Positions 49,511 through 62,539 of a stretch of 64,000 nt of DNA are shown one piece after another. This DNA comes from Elysia chlorotica. Its lineage: Eukaryota; Mollusca; Gastropoda; Plakobranchidae. Position 1 is the stretch's first letter. Each line of letters opens with the position of its first letter. The DNA lies in contig RQTK01000081.1 in NCBI GenBank assembly GCA_003991915.1, positions 718,424-782,423 on the forward strand, in the 5' to 3' direction. The notes below the pieces were generated by a model that worked only from the letters and a program-made list of their open reading frames with translations, did not search any database and was not told where the DNA came from. The translations under genes were made by a program, and so were the position numbers.

Positions 49511-50060
49511 NNNNNNNNNNNNNNNNNNNNNNNNNNNNNNNNNNNNNNNNNNNNNNNNNNNNNNNNNNNNNNNNNNNNNNNNNNNNNNNNNNNNNNNNNN
49601 NNNNNNNNNNNNNNNNNNNNNNNNNNNNNNNNNNNNNNNNNNNNNNNNNNNNNNNNNNNNNNNNNNNNNNNNNNNNNNNNNNNNNNNNNNNNNNNNNNNN
49701 NNNNNNNNNNNNNNNNNNNNNNNNNNNNNNNNNNNNNNNNNNNNNNNNNNNNNNNNNNNNNNNNNNNNNNNNNNNNNNNNNNNNNNNNNNNNNNNNNNNN
49801 NNNNNNNNNNNNNNNNNNNNNNNNNNNNNNNNNNNNNNNNNNNNNNNNNNNNNNNNNNNNNNNNNNNNNNNNNNNNNNNNNNNNNNNNNNNNNNNNNNNN
49901 NNNNNNNNNNNNNNNNNNNNNNNNNNNNNNNNNNNNNNNNNNNNNNNNNNNNNNNNNNNNNNNNNNNNNNNNNNNNNNNNNNNNNNNNNNNNNNNNNNNN
50001 NNNNNNNNNNNNNNNNNNNNNNNNNNNNNNNNNNNNNNNNNNNNNNNNNNNNNNNNNNNN
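49511..50060. other. Assembly gap of 550 N in the intergenic region
   Basis: All bases are N. Anything in the UBR4-RBM22 spacer here, including promoter elements, cannot be read. Confidence 0.99.
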
Positions 50061-51047
50061 AAACATAGGCCTATATATTTTCCCCTGCTACAACGTTTTG
50101 TTAAAACTCATAAGAAGAAGCAGTGACGAATATCTAAGGGAAAAATGTTTTGAAAATATTTTGTAGAAAGAGATTATTTTTTTTTGCAAAGTATCCAATG
50201 ACTTTCAAAACAGATTGGTGGGATTATATTAAAACACACAGAGAAAGGAGAAAATGTCCTTTACGATTTTATGATATTCGTTTGAGGATGGTATGCATCA
50301 GATCTAGGCAGTTACATTACCTTACCTAAAAAACACCCTTTCTTTCACTCATATTGATTAAAAAATGGCATACCCCATGCTAAATAAAAACAGGGAAAAT
50401 CTACTTCTGGCGGCCTATTCTATATTTAGAAATGGCTGGGGTTTCAGAATATACCATCAGTTTAATATCGTTAAAGCCGCCGAAATAGCCCCCCCCCGCC
50501 CCCGAGATCTGAAATAGAATAATTATGCTTTGCTCAGAATTAGAAAAGTAAGGAAAGAAACTAAATGTTCAAATCACACAATAAGATATAATAATATATA
50601 ATGTTTGGTTTTGTGTGTCGGCTTAAAATCGTCTTAAGAACGAGTATAAGATGCCTTGTGACGAATTGTAAGCTTTTTGCGAAGTTTCTTAGGTCCCTAA
50701 AATTAGCATTACTCACTCTTCTTGTAGTAACCTAAAGTGGAATTCCTGAGCTTCTACAAGTCTTCTGCAACATTCCGCAACTTTTGGTGAACTCACACGT
50801 CTAATTATTTTTTTCGGATATATGCACGGTAGTACTTTGTGGTGTACGATGGGGATGGGAGGAATATGTTCTATACTACATTTATTAATTTAACATTTCA
50901 AGTACAATCACGTATTTTTCTTTAGACGCGTGAATTGTGAAACGCAATTTTTTTGTAGTAAAACCACGACAGTCCTAAAAATAACACTTACCACATTGAT
51001 CACAGCTTTTTCACTAGCCACTTTCATTCTTCCTAAAACGATACAAG

Positions 51048-54000
51048 ATGGCGACGTCGAAGGGTGCTAATACCTACAATCGCCAGAATTGGGAAGACGC
51101 CGTAAGTTAAAATATGCAGAATGAAATTCTTTGCTTTAAACTCGAAAATCAAGAAATAATTCAATTCATTTTAAACCGAAGATAAGCCCTTTGTTTCATG
51201 CTACCAACTATAATTCTCCCTCTTTCTGTAATGATGCCGTCCGTCCGTGGTTCGAGAATGGAGCCCTGGCGATTTTGCACATCTTTATCTAGTGATGTAG
51301 AAGATCTAGTCATCTATACAACCAATGATTGAATAGATAGGCCTATTCGTCTGGCTAGTTAGCTTAAAATTTTGAATCTAGAATCTAGTCTATGTAGATT
51401 AGATCTAGTAGTAAGAAATTAGAACTATCTAGGAGTGAGTGACGCAGTATAAATTTTAATGATAAATTGATTGATGTCTACAGGCCTTAAAAATCTGTGG
51501 GAAATTGCAACAATGTTCAATAAAACTAGATTAGATTCTTATATTATTCTTTGCTATTACAGTGGTCTCCGCTTACAAACCCACTCCTTTTTCAAATCCC
51601 CTCACCCTATGAAATATAATTCTCTCTCTTTAATGAACGCCCACTACCCACCAGCTTTTGGTCTCGTATAAAGTGTAACAACCCCTTTTTAAGATTCTAT
51701 AGTGATCTAAGAGTAAGACTGATAAGAGTGGCGCATGTATCTGAATACAAGCAATCAGATGGGTGAGAGGAGTGGGCGGGAGAGGGAAAAGGAGGCGGTA
51801 AATATACACTTGTTTTTAAGCTTGCAACCTTTACAAACGATAGGCTAGGCTAGAGCTATGTAAGAAGAGTAAAGAAATTATCCTGCCATCTCTTTGTCAC
51901 GCCAACTCGCGACGCCTGTGGGTCTACAGTCAGGCAACTCAAAGACTTTTACATTAGCTTTTAAAAGATGTCTTGTAAACCCACTGATCTAAACCCCTCT
52001 TCCCGTTAACTTTAAGTAAAAATCACAGGTGAACATCAGTTGTTACGTACGTGAGAGTTGGTAGATATCTAATCTCGTCTCTCTCTCCATCCCATCTCTC
52101 TTTTGCGACAACCCCTAAATCTTTTTCGCACTACCCCTTCTCTATATCGCTATTCTTTATGTTCCTTCTTCTCTTTAATTTCTTTCTTTGACCCTCTCAC
52201 TTTCACTTTTTTTTCTTTCCCTCTTTTTCTTCTCTCTTTTATTTCTTTTCTCTCTCTCTCTTTTATTTCTTTTCTCTCTCTCTCTCTCTCTTTCGCATCT
52301 TACCCTTCTCCCTCTCTCACAGTGGTGTCGATGTCTTAGGGGATGCAATATCCAATCATATAGCTGCATGTTCAATTTTATTTAATTTCCTCAAATTAAA
52401 TTCTGATCCCTTAACAAGAGCATTGTCCCATTGACCGTTTATAGTTCTTAGAGCGTGAGAAAGTGTGTGCACTGCTGTAGAAGTGCGGTGCAGGTTTACC
52501 CCCATCTGGTCGAAATCAAACAAATCTTTCTTTCCCCGTTGCCAATTTCTCGCACTTGTTTATGAGCAGGAAATTCAAATAGTTTGGCATGCAGGTGTGA
52601 ACATCTGGATGCTAGACTGAGAATCATGGTTATTGCACTAACCGGAAAGTAGGACCGTTCACGCAAAGTGCTTTCATACAATTCCCTGTTAAAGTCGTTT
52701 GTTCTCTCACTCTGTCTCTCTGATCTCATTCTCTCTCTCTTCTTTGTTTTTTTTTCCGCAACCTCCCTTTCCTACTTTTCTCTCTCTCTCCCTCTTTTTT
52801 TTCTCTCTTTTTCACCACCTTACTTCCTCCTTCTCTCTCTCTATCCCTTCTGTCGTATCTTCTTGGGTCTCTCTATGTTTGAATGTCTTATATATGTGTC
52901 CTCTCTTTCTCTCATGATGGAGGTGGCCCAAGGGTAGAACGGGCAGCCTTTATTGAGGGAGCTACAGGTCCAATTCCCGCTTTAACCGCTGCTTTTTTTT
53001 TTTCATAATTTTAAGTCCATTTCAGAATACCTCTAGATTCTGTTTTTTGTTTTGTTTGGTTTTTTGTAACAGAAACTAGGACTTAACTAACTTACTAAGA
53101 GATTCATTTTCTCTTAACAAGCAATACTTTCCTTTACGAATCAATGCATTCTAAAGACTGATGTGGCGACCGTGAGTCCCTTTCAATATTTTAATGTTTG
53201 GAGATAGGGAACTAGAATCTAAAGAGAAAGAAAACTTGGGAACCTATAAAACCTTCATAAAAATTAACCTCGTATTACTATTCTTTGAGGACTCATCATT
53301 TGTTTACCAACCCCAAGGCACATTTTCTTTTCCTACCGTAAGAACCTGATTTTCTTGTCTCCCGAGGGGCCAGTCCTTAAGCGCAGGCGACTGTATAACA
53401 ATTTTCACTTTGTACATATGTGGAAACTGATAGTAGGTACAAAGTAAAATAGATTGTGATTTATGAAAAATCTCTTTCTTTCATCTTTTTTTCCAGGAAT
53501 TTCCCATTTTGTGTCAAACATGTCTTGGGGACAATCCATACATTCGCATGGTAAGATTGTGTGTGAAATATCTAGAACAATAAATTACATATATGCTGAA
53601 GAGAAAGATTTGCGATTATTCTTTCATTGTATAATATATTCTCCAAGATAAAAAAAAAAATGTATTACATATTATATTTAATCTGACGCAGTTTCAGTAA
53701 CAAAATGTAGGCCTTATTGAATTTTTTTTAAAGTAATCTCAAATCAAATTAAGAAGTGTTAAATTTTATAACTTTCCACTTTTTTTATTTAATCTTCCTA
53801 GGAGTTTGATTTTCCATAGCTTGAAACATTATAAATTTGAGTCGAAATCATCACTTTTTAAATATTTCAGATGAAAGAAAAATATGGCAAGGAGTGCAAA
53901 ATATGTGCACGTCCGTTTACTGTGTTCAAATGGTGTCCAGGAGCAAGAATGCGCTTTAAGAAGACAGAAGTATGCCAGACTTGTAGCAAAATGAAAAATG

Positions 54001-57000
54001 TGTGTCAAACATGTCTTCTGGATTTGGAGTATGGTAAGTTTTGAAGAAAAAAACGACATATTTGGTTTATAATCATTTAGAATGAATTCAAGTTGTTTTT
54101 TTGTGTGTGCCATCATTTACAGTTAGCATGGAGTTTCCTTATGGTGTTTTAGATTGTTCAAAATTCTTTAGTGGAGACGAGCAAAAACTGACATTTGAAT
54201 CGGACAAAAACCAATAATTGAATCTCATACCGCTTGCCTTCAGTCCAGAGCACCAACTAACTGAGCCACTGGTGCTGTAAAATACGGCCTGGTGCTTGAT
54301 TATTAAAGAGGAGGCCTCTCCTTACAAGCAAAGTCATTTTTATCAATGCAAAATAGAGATCATCATTACTGTTCAGTGTTTCAAATGTACCCTAGAAAGA
54401 AAAGAAATCCGCCAATTTTTATTACTGGTTAAAGGTTTCAAATAATGGATGTGGTTTTACTTTAAGAGGGATAATTCTATAACCTATTTTATTTGTATTT
54501 GTGGAGGTTTTTATAATTTACTACACTGTAAGTTTATGTAATTTCTGCAAAGAATGCAGTTCTGTGTGGCAATCAGGGTAAACCTAGCAGAGGTCCGACA
54601 TTTAATAGTTAATAAGCATCAAATGCACTTGAAAGAATTATAATCTTAAAATAACCAGCGATGAATGTTTTCATTTGAAATTAATAAGGTCTAATTGGTA
54701 TTTTTTCTTTATTTCAGGGTTTTGTACCAGGTTCACTCATGTTGCCTATTCTCACATCAATCTTTTCATTGACTTCATGAGCTGGACATTATGTTTTCAA
54801 CATTTTTTTCTTTTTTCATAGGTGCCCAATTCTCTCCTAAACACCCAATCTTGATCATAGGATATAAATTGGGGCTAACTTTTTCACTGGGATATTTTTA
54901 TTTGAACGGCAGAGCAGACCAACATTTTAAAACCATTTATAAATGTTTCAGGTTTGCCTGTGCAAGTGAGAGATGCTGCCTTGAAGCTTCAGGACAACAT
55001 GCCAAAGTCCGATGTAAATAAGGAATACTATACTCAAAACATGGAAAGAGAGGTAAACTTCTATAGTAAAATTTGAAAAAAAGATTAATAAAGTATGACA
55101 GTTTTCCAAGGATTTTTAAATTTCAGCGACAGCAACGATTTTGCTAAGTCCACTCCGCGGTTTGCCCCCGTAAAAAAACAGGCAATTTAAGGACTCTGCC
55201 ACTCCGCATAACCACTTTTAATATAAAGAGAAATAACTAATGACACGAAAAATCTCAAACATTGTTAGCAGCAATTACAATAAGTACTTTTGACTCAAAA
55301 TGGAAGTGGATTTACAGCTAAATTTGTTTTCCTTTTGATACTGATTTCATTAACCTCGCTGTTTCAAGCAATCCATTCAGCAGGATTTTTCATTGAATTT
55401 ACAAACCATAGCATTATTTGCGTTTCTTCATGCACCCCTCAATAAAACATTGTCATTTATTGCAAAAGTAAACTTAAACTTTGCCTTTCGGCTATGATTT
55501 TTCCAATGAAGTGAATCGAGAAAGAGAAAGCTAAACTACTACAACCTGAGATGTGTGCATTAGAAAATCGGGCGGGATGTTTATGTTTGATTGATAGTTA
55601 TTTCTTTCTTTTAAAACATATAATCTGTTTACTATCTGTACTCTATCATGATGATTCACAATTTTGATCCTATTGTCTTTTGCGATCCTTCCTCCAAGAT
55701 GTAGAATAGTGAAATGCTTTTGAAAGCTAAATTTGTTTTATTATTGTAATTTTCACTTGTATAAATGGGTGATAATTCCGTTACTTTGTCATAAAATGTA
55801 CTGATATATAAGGATTAGATCTAAGTAAAGGCAATATTTGATAGCATTGGACAGTCAATACATTTTAGGATTACATGTCAGAAAAGGTCTAACAACCTCA
55901 ATATTATATAATTATATGACAGGAATAGGATAAAACATTAGGCTAACCAAAATTGCTCTGAGTGGTCAGATCATTTGAAGTCGAAACTTTAGATAAAAGT
56001 CTTAACTTGCAACAACTTTTTAAACAGTTATTGAGATATTCTGCTTCTTATCTGGGGAAAAAATGTAAATGTTATATAAAATTGTGATTGCTAAATTGTT
56101 TTAATGCTTTGAGTTTGGATACATGTGTGTAATACGTATTGTAATCAACATTCTACCATCAGATTGCAAACAGTGATGGCATTTCACCAGTGGGAGCTCT
56201 GGCTGGGAAAGCTCAGACCCCGAGCGACATGCTGCTCAAGCTTGCGAGGACCACACCTTACTACACAAGAAACAGACCCCACATCTGCTCCTTCTGGGTG
56301 AAAGGGGAGTGCAAGAGAGGCCAGGAATGTCCATACAGGTCTGTAGAGAAAAAAAAACCACCAGTTGAGGACATATGGTGTAAATCTGTTAAAACTTTTT
56401 TTTACTGGAGAGGTCTCATATTTATTGGGGGGCACTGTAGCCCTTGGGTAGAATATCGGCTTTCCAAGCAGGAGGTCCGTGGTTCGAGTTTCACTCTTTT
56501 GTCTTTGTCCCCTACTGGTTGGGTCAGTGTCAGTTTAATGTGACGGGCTGAAACAGACTACAGAGTCATGGTATCCCCGCACTGTCTCTGTGTGGAGGCA
56601 CGTAAACTTGTCAGACATTAGTCCTGGGACCCGTCCACAATATAGTCTATATAGTGCTGATGTTGGACGCTAAGCAACTATACTTTGCTTTACTTTTTCT
56701 TATTTATCATTATCATAGTTTGATTGATAAAATTGGCAGTCATACCTCTCTATGGTAAGCTTTGATGCTTTTCTATATTGGCTAAAGGCAATATCACAAT
56801 AGTTTTTCGCTCCAAAGATTGATCTTACAAGATTTCAACTGAGAAAACAAAGAAAGCCATATAATCTTAAAACAAACTCGAAACGCCAAGGCTTCCTGTA
56901 AATGTTTTTGTTTGAGATATATTATCATATATAAAGAATAAAGAACAAATTGGTTCACATCTCAAGCCCTATAATTCTCAACGAAAAATTAAATTCACTG

Positions 57001-58629
57001 AGTTGATTGTTGCAATTTTGACTTTTTGTGTGAATAGGCACGAAAAGCCTACAGACCCTGACGATCCCCTTGCGGATCAGAACATCAAAGATCGGTTCTA
57101 TGGAATGAACGACCCGGTAGCGCACAAGCTAATGAACAGGTACAGCAGTTTGCCCAAGCTGGAGCCACCAGAGGACAGAAATGTGACCACCTTGTACGTA
57201 GGCAACCTCGGAGACAAAGTCACGGAGAAAGATTTGAGGTGAGCCTTCTCAACCGTTGCACTATTTTTTCATCTTTTTTTTTTTTGGTTATGGTTATGAG
57301 TGGCAACATTTTTTTGTAAAGATTTCAATTTCTGATTTTTTTAATGCAGGAAATGAAACAATATACACTATTGTAAATGTAATTGTTTTGTGAATATGAT
57401 AATACAAAATCAAAATTACAAGTATACCGATTTACACAATTTTTATGATTCAGAGAGGGAACAAAATCCCAACTGGATACACTAAAAGCAACTATACTGG
57501 CTTGAAATAATCTGAACCTGATTTAACATCTTGATGTGGTGCAATAAGCTCACATGAACATTGTTCAACCATACTAGATGCATATACAGGCAAGACTCGT
57601 TAAGGAAGCAAAACAAAAGAAAACTGTATCAAGTTAATTACTTAGTGAAACAATACATAGGGTTAATATCAGCCTTTGTTTCTTAAACTGGAAATTCTTG
57701 TATCTGTGCAGGGATTATTTCTACCAGTACGGGGAAATCCGGTCTATCAATGTCGCCAAGCAGCAGTGCGCGTTTGTTCAGTTCACCTCTCGGATTGCCG
57801 CGGAAACAGCCGCGGAGAAAGCTTTCAACAAGCTCATCATCAACGGCCGGCGGCTGAACATCAAGTGGGGGCGTCCGCAAGGTCAGCAGGCTCTGGCGGG
57901 GAAGGAGGACAAGGAGGGACAACCCCAGCCCACCCTGCAACCCGTCCCAGGACTGCCTCAAGGTGAGACCCTTTTCAGTTATCTTCTCTTTGTGATATGC
58001 ATTGTTATTTTTTTAAACAGGCAATTTATCTTTTTATTTATTCATTTTGTTGTTGATATTCATCTTTTTTCTCAAAGGTGGGTAAAATTTTACAGTCACA
58101 TAAATATGTACTTTGTCTTGCTGGTAAGGAAAGATAAACAAAGTTTGCTGTTTTGAGGTTGTTGTTTAAAAAAAAAAAATTTGCTATCTTTATTAAAAAG
58201 AAAATGGTTGAAATTTAACCCAGGCTTAGAGTGAATAGGGAAAAACATGGGAATTTTGTTTTGTAAATTCCCTGCTATGAAATTGCAGGGAATTGGTAAA
58301 TATAAAAAAAAGGGAAATATTGTGAAAAATGTCCATGAACAAAAATGTGAAACTTTACGCCGACAAAAATAGTCACCCACCATGATGTTTTAAGCACAGG
58401 CCTGATTGGCTGATAGATGCTTTTCTCTGTCGATACAACCAATCAGACACCTCGTATAGACGCCTTTCTTATTGTTAGAGAGAGATGAGAGAAGAAAAAA
58501 AAAAAAAAGAAGATGAATGAAGACAAAGTGGAAAAAGAAAGAAGAAGAAGAAGAAGAAGAAGAAGAGCGCCTTTGATTACGAGTGGTATTGAACAATAAG
58601 AAAGACGTCTATACGACTCTCTCTCCCTA

Positions 58630-58693
<64 letters not shown>

Positions 58694-60761
58694 CACATTC
58701 ATCTTTTTTACTTTCTGTCTCTGCCTCTTTCTCTTTAAAAAGTGTCTTCTTTTAATTTTGAGACCAAGTGTAAGGGCTGACATGCAGGTCTACACATTTC
58801 ATTGCAGTTGGAGGTTATTCGTGCTAATAAATTTAACGTCCTCAGTATTTCTGTTACTAGTAAGATGTTTAATTTTTCCTTTGGAGTTCAAAACACTCTG
58901 GGTTTCTCTGGCTGGTAGTGGATGTGTAGTAGAAATAAAATATGGACCTTAAATTTTGGTAGAAAGACCAGGAAAAAGCCAGAAAAATTGTTTTCCAAAC
59001 CCACTTCTAGCCCTGTTAAGCTCTATTAGAAGCAAGAATATCTGTTTAAAAAGTCCGTTTTATGAGAGCAATAAGTGAACTTGTGTATTTGCCCCCTGCA
59101 GCCCTGCCGATGCCCCCAGAAGAGCTGACCAACAACTACTTCAACCTGGCGGGCCCCGCACCCAGCGGCCCTGGAGGCCCCGGCCCGGGCCCCCCACCGT
59201 TCATGCCGGGCCCACCCAGAGGGCCGCCCCGTGGGCCCCCGCCACGGTTTCCTCACATCATGCGCGGGCCTCCACCCCCCATGCCTTTCGGAGGAATGCC
59301 TAGAGGGCCGCCCCCACCAGGTCAGTTAACTGGTTGCAGCAGCTCTACAAGTTTATCTTTTCCTTACCCTATCACTCAGAACTGGTTGCAGCAGCTCTAC
59401 AAGTTAATCTTTTCCTTATCCTATCACTCTGTACATCTGTTGTGAACTTTAATTAGCTCTTGTATTACACTGCACATCTTTGTATTACACTGCACATCTT
59501 TCATTTTACCTTTTATAGATTCTGAAAATTTCCTTAAAATAGTGAGCACACAAAGAATAGGGTTTCAACAATTGTAATTTGCTAAGATGAAAAGTTTTAT
59601 ACATTTGCTGATTCCTCACATCTAGCTCTGGGAAAGGCATTATTATAAAATGGATCGTAAATTGTTTGGAAAACGTTTTAGATGTTAGTTTGAATCAAAG
59701 ATAACAACTTTGCTTGAATAAAAGTAACTCCTTCCAGGTAAACACTGCCACATTGTTTTCTTAAAATGGATCGTATAGCCATGAATTCCTTTTAATATTT
59801 AGATATAATAGCATCTTATCATGTCACCAATAAATTAAGATATAAGAATCTTCTTAAACAGACTTAAGGGATCTCACTATATATCATAATTTTTTTTCAT
59901 TTTTGGGGGGGTCTTAGTGTTTCTATGTCCTTTTCTGTTAACTAATGGTTCAATATATTAAGGATGTTTGAATCTTTTACCAGCATTACTTGGAAAATGA
60001 ATAGATTTGTCTTTCATATTGACAATGTTCTCCTCAAAGTAGCCTTAAGAAATATTCTAAGTCGTTTCAGGGTTTTTGTTGTTGTTGTTTTTTAAATAGC
60101 AGTTTGGTTGCAACAGACTGAATTCAGAATTGTTTAATGCCTAGAGATCAATAACTTATGAACTCTGGTTACAAATTTTAAATATAAAAAGTGAACTTTT
60201 GGTATCATAAAAATTGTAATTATCAGAAATTCAATGCTACATGCCATGATGTGCTGTATGGCTAGCTGTTTCAACATGATCAAATACGGGTCACAAATGA
60301 TATATTATGATTATTATTAGAAGCACATAAGGTTTAAATCTCTCCCTTTTTTATTTCTATATCGAGTTAAGAATCCCATATCCAAGATCAATGGCTGTTA
60401 TAAGTTTGTCAGAGTTTGTTCTCACACGAACAGGTAACAACCATTTTTAATGAAATTTTAGCTTCTTATTAATGAGACCTGAGTACAAAAGCACCCCTTT
60501 ATTACACAATATGTACACGTATACAACAAATGTGATGTTTGTCTGGATCCAGGAATGCGCCTGCCGCCCCCTCCCCCCGGTGTGCTGCCGGTGAGACCTC
60601 CTCCTGGAATGCCCCCAGGCCCCCCGCCCGCCCACGCTATTCGCGGCCCGAGACCCGTCCACTACCCGAGCCAGGATCCAACCAGGATGGGGGCGGTCAA
60701 GGGAGGGGGACCTCCACCAACTTCGTCTGCGCCATCAGGAGCGGACGCTTCCTCAAGCTGA
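51048..60761 (+). CDS. RBM22: RBM22 pre-mRNA-splicing factor, complete, 9 exons, 475 codons
   Basis: RBM22 (yeast Cwc2/Ecm2 relative) binds U6 snRNA and the intron in the active spliceosome (family knowledge). Exons: 51048..51101, 53497..53550, 53871..54033, 54952..55052, 56163..56338, 57038..57238, 57712..57962, 59102..59320, 60553..60761 (TGA at the end); total 1,428 nt with all phases compatible and GT-AG introns. The protein starts [18 protein letters not shown] (human [18 protein letters not shown]). N-terminal Cys-rich fingers: CQTC (24-27), CKIC and [14 protein letters not shown]. The CCCH finger is C166-C174-C180-H184 and the RRM about 232-305, with RNP2 LYVGNL and RNP1-like QQCAFVQF. 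The C-terminus is Pro/Gly-rich and longer than the 420-residue human protein. The start ATG sits in AAGATGGCG, a YY1-like motif. Head-to-head with UBR4. Confidence 0.97.
52085..52915. repeat. CT-rich low-complexity tracts in RBM22 intron 1
   Basis: Runs of ctctctct and ttctctttt at 52190..52300 and 52700..52915. The long open frames across them are compositional. Confidence 0.85.
54165..54290 (-). mobile_element. tRNA-like SINE fragment in RBM22 intron 3
   Basis: Reverse complement contains ccagtggctcagttagttgg (good A-box) and gagattcaattattgg (weak B-box). A degraded SINE. Confidence 0.55.
56163..57962 (+). CDS. RBM22: RBM22 exons 5-7: CCCH zinc finger and RRM
   Basis: Exon 5 encodes the segment [19 protein letters not shown] and the CCCH finger [18 protein letters not shown], whose final His is the first full codon of exon 6. 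Exon 6 carries [19 protein letters not shown], identical to human through that stretch, and the first RRM strand ([10 protein letters not shown]). Exon 7 carries the rest of the RRM ([44 protein letters not shown]) and then a Gln/Lys linker ending VPGLPQ, as in human EPVPGLPG. No key residue is missing. A SINE copy begins about 90 bases after the exon 5 donor. Confidence 0.96.
56427..56697 (+). mobile_element. tRNA-derived SINE, family A, near full length
   Basis: Forward copy in RBM22 intron 5. The head has an A-box-like gtagcccttgggtagaata and the B-box ggttcgagttt; the body has gtcagtgtcag and the tail gtgctgatgttggacgctaag. Used as the reference for the orientation of the family. Confidence 0.85.
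58453..58690. repeat. Inverted repeat, (GAA)n and (CT)n cluster in RBM22 intron 7
   Basis: cgtatagacgcctttcttat (58453 on, 24 bases in all) is inverted at 58592..58615 with one mismatch. Between the arms is a GAA-rich purine tract; after them a (CT)n run of about 45 bases. Confidence 0.85.
59102..60761 (+). CDS. RBM22: RBM22 exons 8-9: Pro/Gly-rich C-terminus
   Basis: Exon 8 (59102..59320) starts [19 protein letters not shown], comparable to human EEEASANYFNLPPSGP, and continues as PG/PPRG repeats ([14 protein letters not shown]). Exon 9 (60553..60761) continues [18 protein letters not shown] and ends with [15 protein letters not shown], matching human GPIHYPSQDPQRMGA, then [12 protein letters not shown] and TGA. 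The conserved YPSQDP block near the end confirms that exon 9 is the true terminal exon. The exons are GC-rich against AT-rich introns. Confidence 0.95.
59328..59431. repeat. Two-unit 52-bp repeat after the RBM22 exon 8 donor
   Basis: aactggttgcagcagctcta occurs at 59328 and 59380; it starts seven bases into RBM22 intron 8. Confidence 0.92.
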
Positions 60762-61120
60762 GCATAGTGATTGTTTTTAGGGGACTTTTACAGGGGATTA
60801 GTCAAGTTAAAGGCGTATTTGTAACTTAATCCATCCTAGGCTAGCCACCCATTGTGTTAATACTTTAAGTGAATTCATAAATAAAACTAAGTTTTGATAC
60901 TCTCAACAGTGTATAAAATTTTGATGTACGTTGGCTTCTAAAAAATTGATTTTAGATTTTAGTTAGTTAATGTCCCTGTGATATTATAATAATTGTGAGG
61001 TTTTTAACTGAATTGTGATTTAGTTTGACTGTTTATGTACTTTAGAGAAGGGTAAAACATTAAAAAACAAAAGTGATGTTTAAAACAGTTTGTATGGTTA
61101 CGTTTTGCAAAAATAAAATT
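60762..61120 (+). other. RBM22 3' untranslated region with candidate poly(A) signals
   Basis: After the stop codon the sequence is AT-rich and non-coding. AATAAA hexamers lie at 60880..60885 and 61112..61117, with a further one at 61329..61334. The first or second is the likely cleavage signal; transcript ends were not available, so the 3' boundary is approximate. Confidence 0.5.
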
Positions 61121-62539
61121 GATTTCAAAAGTTGGGAATATGTTTAATTCATAGATTATTATATGAAATTAAACAAAGAAATTAAAATTTCTTATTCTAC
61201 ATCAATGCTTCTTTGAATATTTTATATGTTTCCTTTGTCTTCTCTTAAAGTCGACATTTGTTTCAAGTTCAATTTCCATACCACAGAACTATATCATGTA
61301 CATGTACACTACATCATAACCTGCGTTCAATAAAAATGAAATTGAATACACATATTTCTCACAGTTGAATTTGTTTTTTGGTAAGCACTAAAATAAAAAA
61401 AGGTTCTTAATACAGGAAATTGTATCAAACTGTTATCTCTCAAGTCCCAATCTGAATCTCAATCATTTGGGATCGTAAAGAGTAGAAGAAAAAATATATT
61501 CGCAGATCCTTTTTTTACGACCACTTTATATGTTACATGTTACAGTTAAGAGGTGAAAACTGCTAGATTTAAATATAGAAAGAAAAATGGAGAGTTAGTC
61601 AAACTTAATTCAATGTTGGAGCCTACCATAAAAGGCGTCTCATTCCCTGGATGATGTAAATCATTTTTTTTAGGCAGTACTTTGATACAATTTCAAAGTT
61701 TACTACATGAAGTTTGAAAGAAAAAGGAAATACCTTTGTCATGCCCTTGGGAAGGTAGAAAGGAACCTTAGTGAATTATGTTAGTTTCTTCATTATTTCA
61801 ACATATATGAACTTAAAAAATTGTATTCTTGGGGCCAAATTTAACATAGAAACAAATTATTTTATTCCACAAACGTAACTTTTTTTTTTCAATGCAGATA
61901 ATCTGAAGTAAAACATATCAAAGTGAAGTAAATTGTGTACACAATAATATTTAGATCAATAAAGACAGCTGGAAAGAGGTCCCATAACTAAATCGACATT
62001 AAATTTTCATGTAACTGTGAGATATCCTATTTCATCCAAAGTCGCCTCCGTTATTCGTATATTTAACCAAGATGTTAAACGTTTTATGTGTAATTCACTT
62101 GTGTCATCATTAAAAAAAATGTGGGCACAGTAACTAACGACAATTATAAATGAAAATGAAATTATATTTTACAACATTATGATTTACAGCATTTACATGC
62201 CTCATAACATTGGCTGTGCCACAATATTTGGATACTGCTTGAATGCACAATAATGTAAATTTCTAAAAAGATAATTACTTTTACGGTTTATGGGACACAA
62301 GTATAGAAAGGACAAGAAATAAAACTATATGCAATACATCAGAACTTATGATATACAGGTAATTTTTTTCAAGTGCCCACCTGATTTTTTTTTTTTTTTT
62401 TAAGTTTTTCAGTAATCAATAACACCCTAAAAGCAAACCTAGTAAGCTTAGTACTTCTCTTGTACTAGTTGTGACCAAAATCTTTGAGATTTTAGTTCAG
62501 GTCTACATGCACTTTCACTGTATGCTTTTATGGTGCCCT
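61121..62539. other. AT-rich intergenic sequence, nothing recognised
   Basis: No ORF with family resemblance, no RNA gene and no repeat structure beyond short A/T runs. It may contain the end of the RBM22 3' UTR if distal poly(A) signals are used. Confidence 0.6.

Larger units (their letters stand above)
48593..51047. promoter_or_regulatory. Divergent UBR4-RBM22 intergenic region
   Basis: About 2.45 kb separates the two start codons, including a 550-base N gap. The UBR4-proximal 430 bases are largely a miniature inverted-repeat element. The RBM22-proximal kilobase (50061..51047) is AT-rich with no ORF of interest and no TATA box I would trust. Both genes begin ATGGCGAC in a purine-A-rich context resembling a YY1 element placed over the start codon. 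I infer two separate core promoters rather than one compact bidirectional promoter because of the distance. Confidence 0.45.

Noticed and set aside
49378-50166. Long open frames across the intergenic N gap
   Set aside because: Most codons are N; the readable ends show no similarity to any protein.
52920-52990. tRNA-like sequence in RBM22 intron 1
   Set aside because: Only a loose A-box (gtggcccaagggtagaa) and a weak B-box (ggtccaattcc); too degraded to call even as a SINE.
56427-56500. tRNA gene
   Set aside because: A- and B-box motifs are present but the cloverleaf stems do not pair and the body continues into a shared SINE tail.
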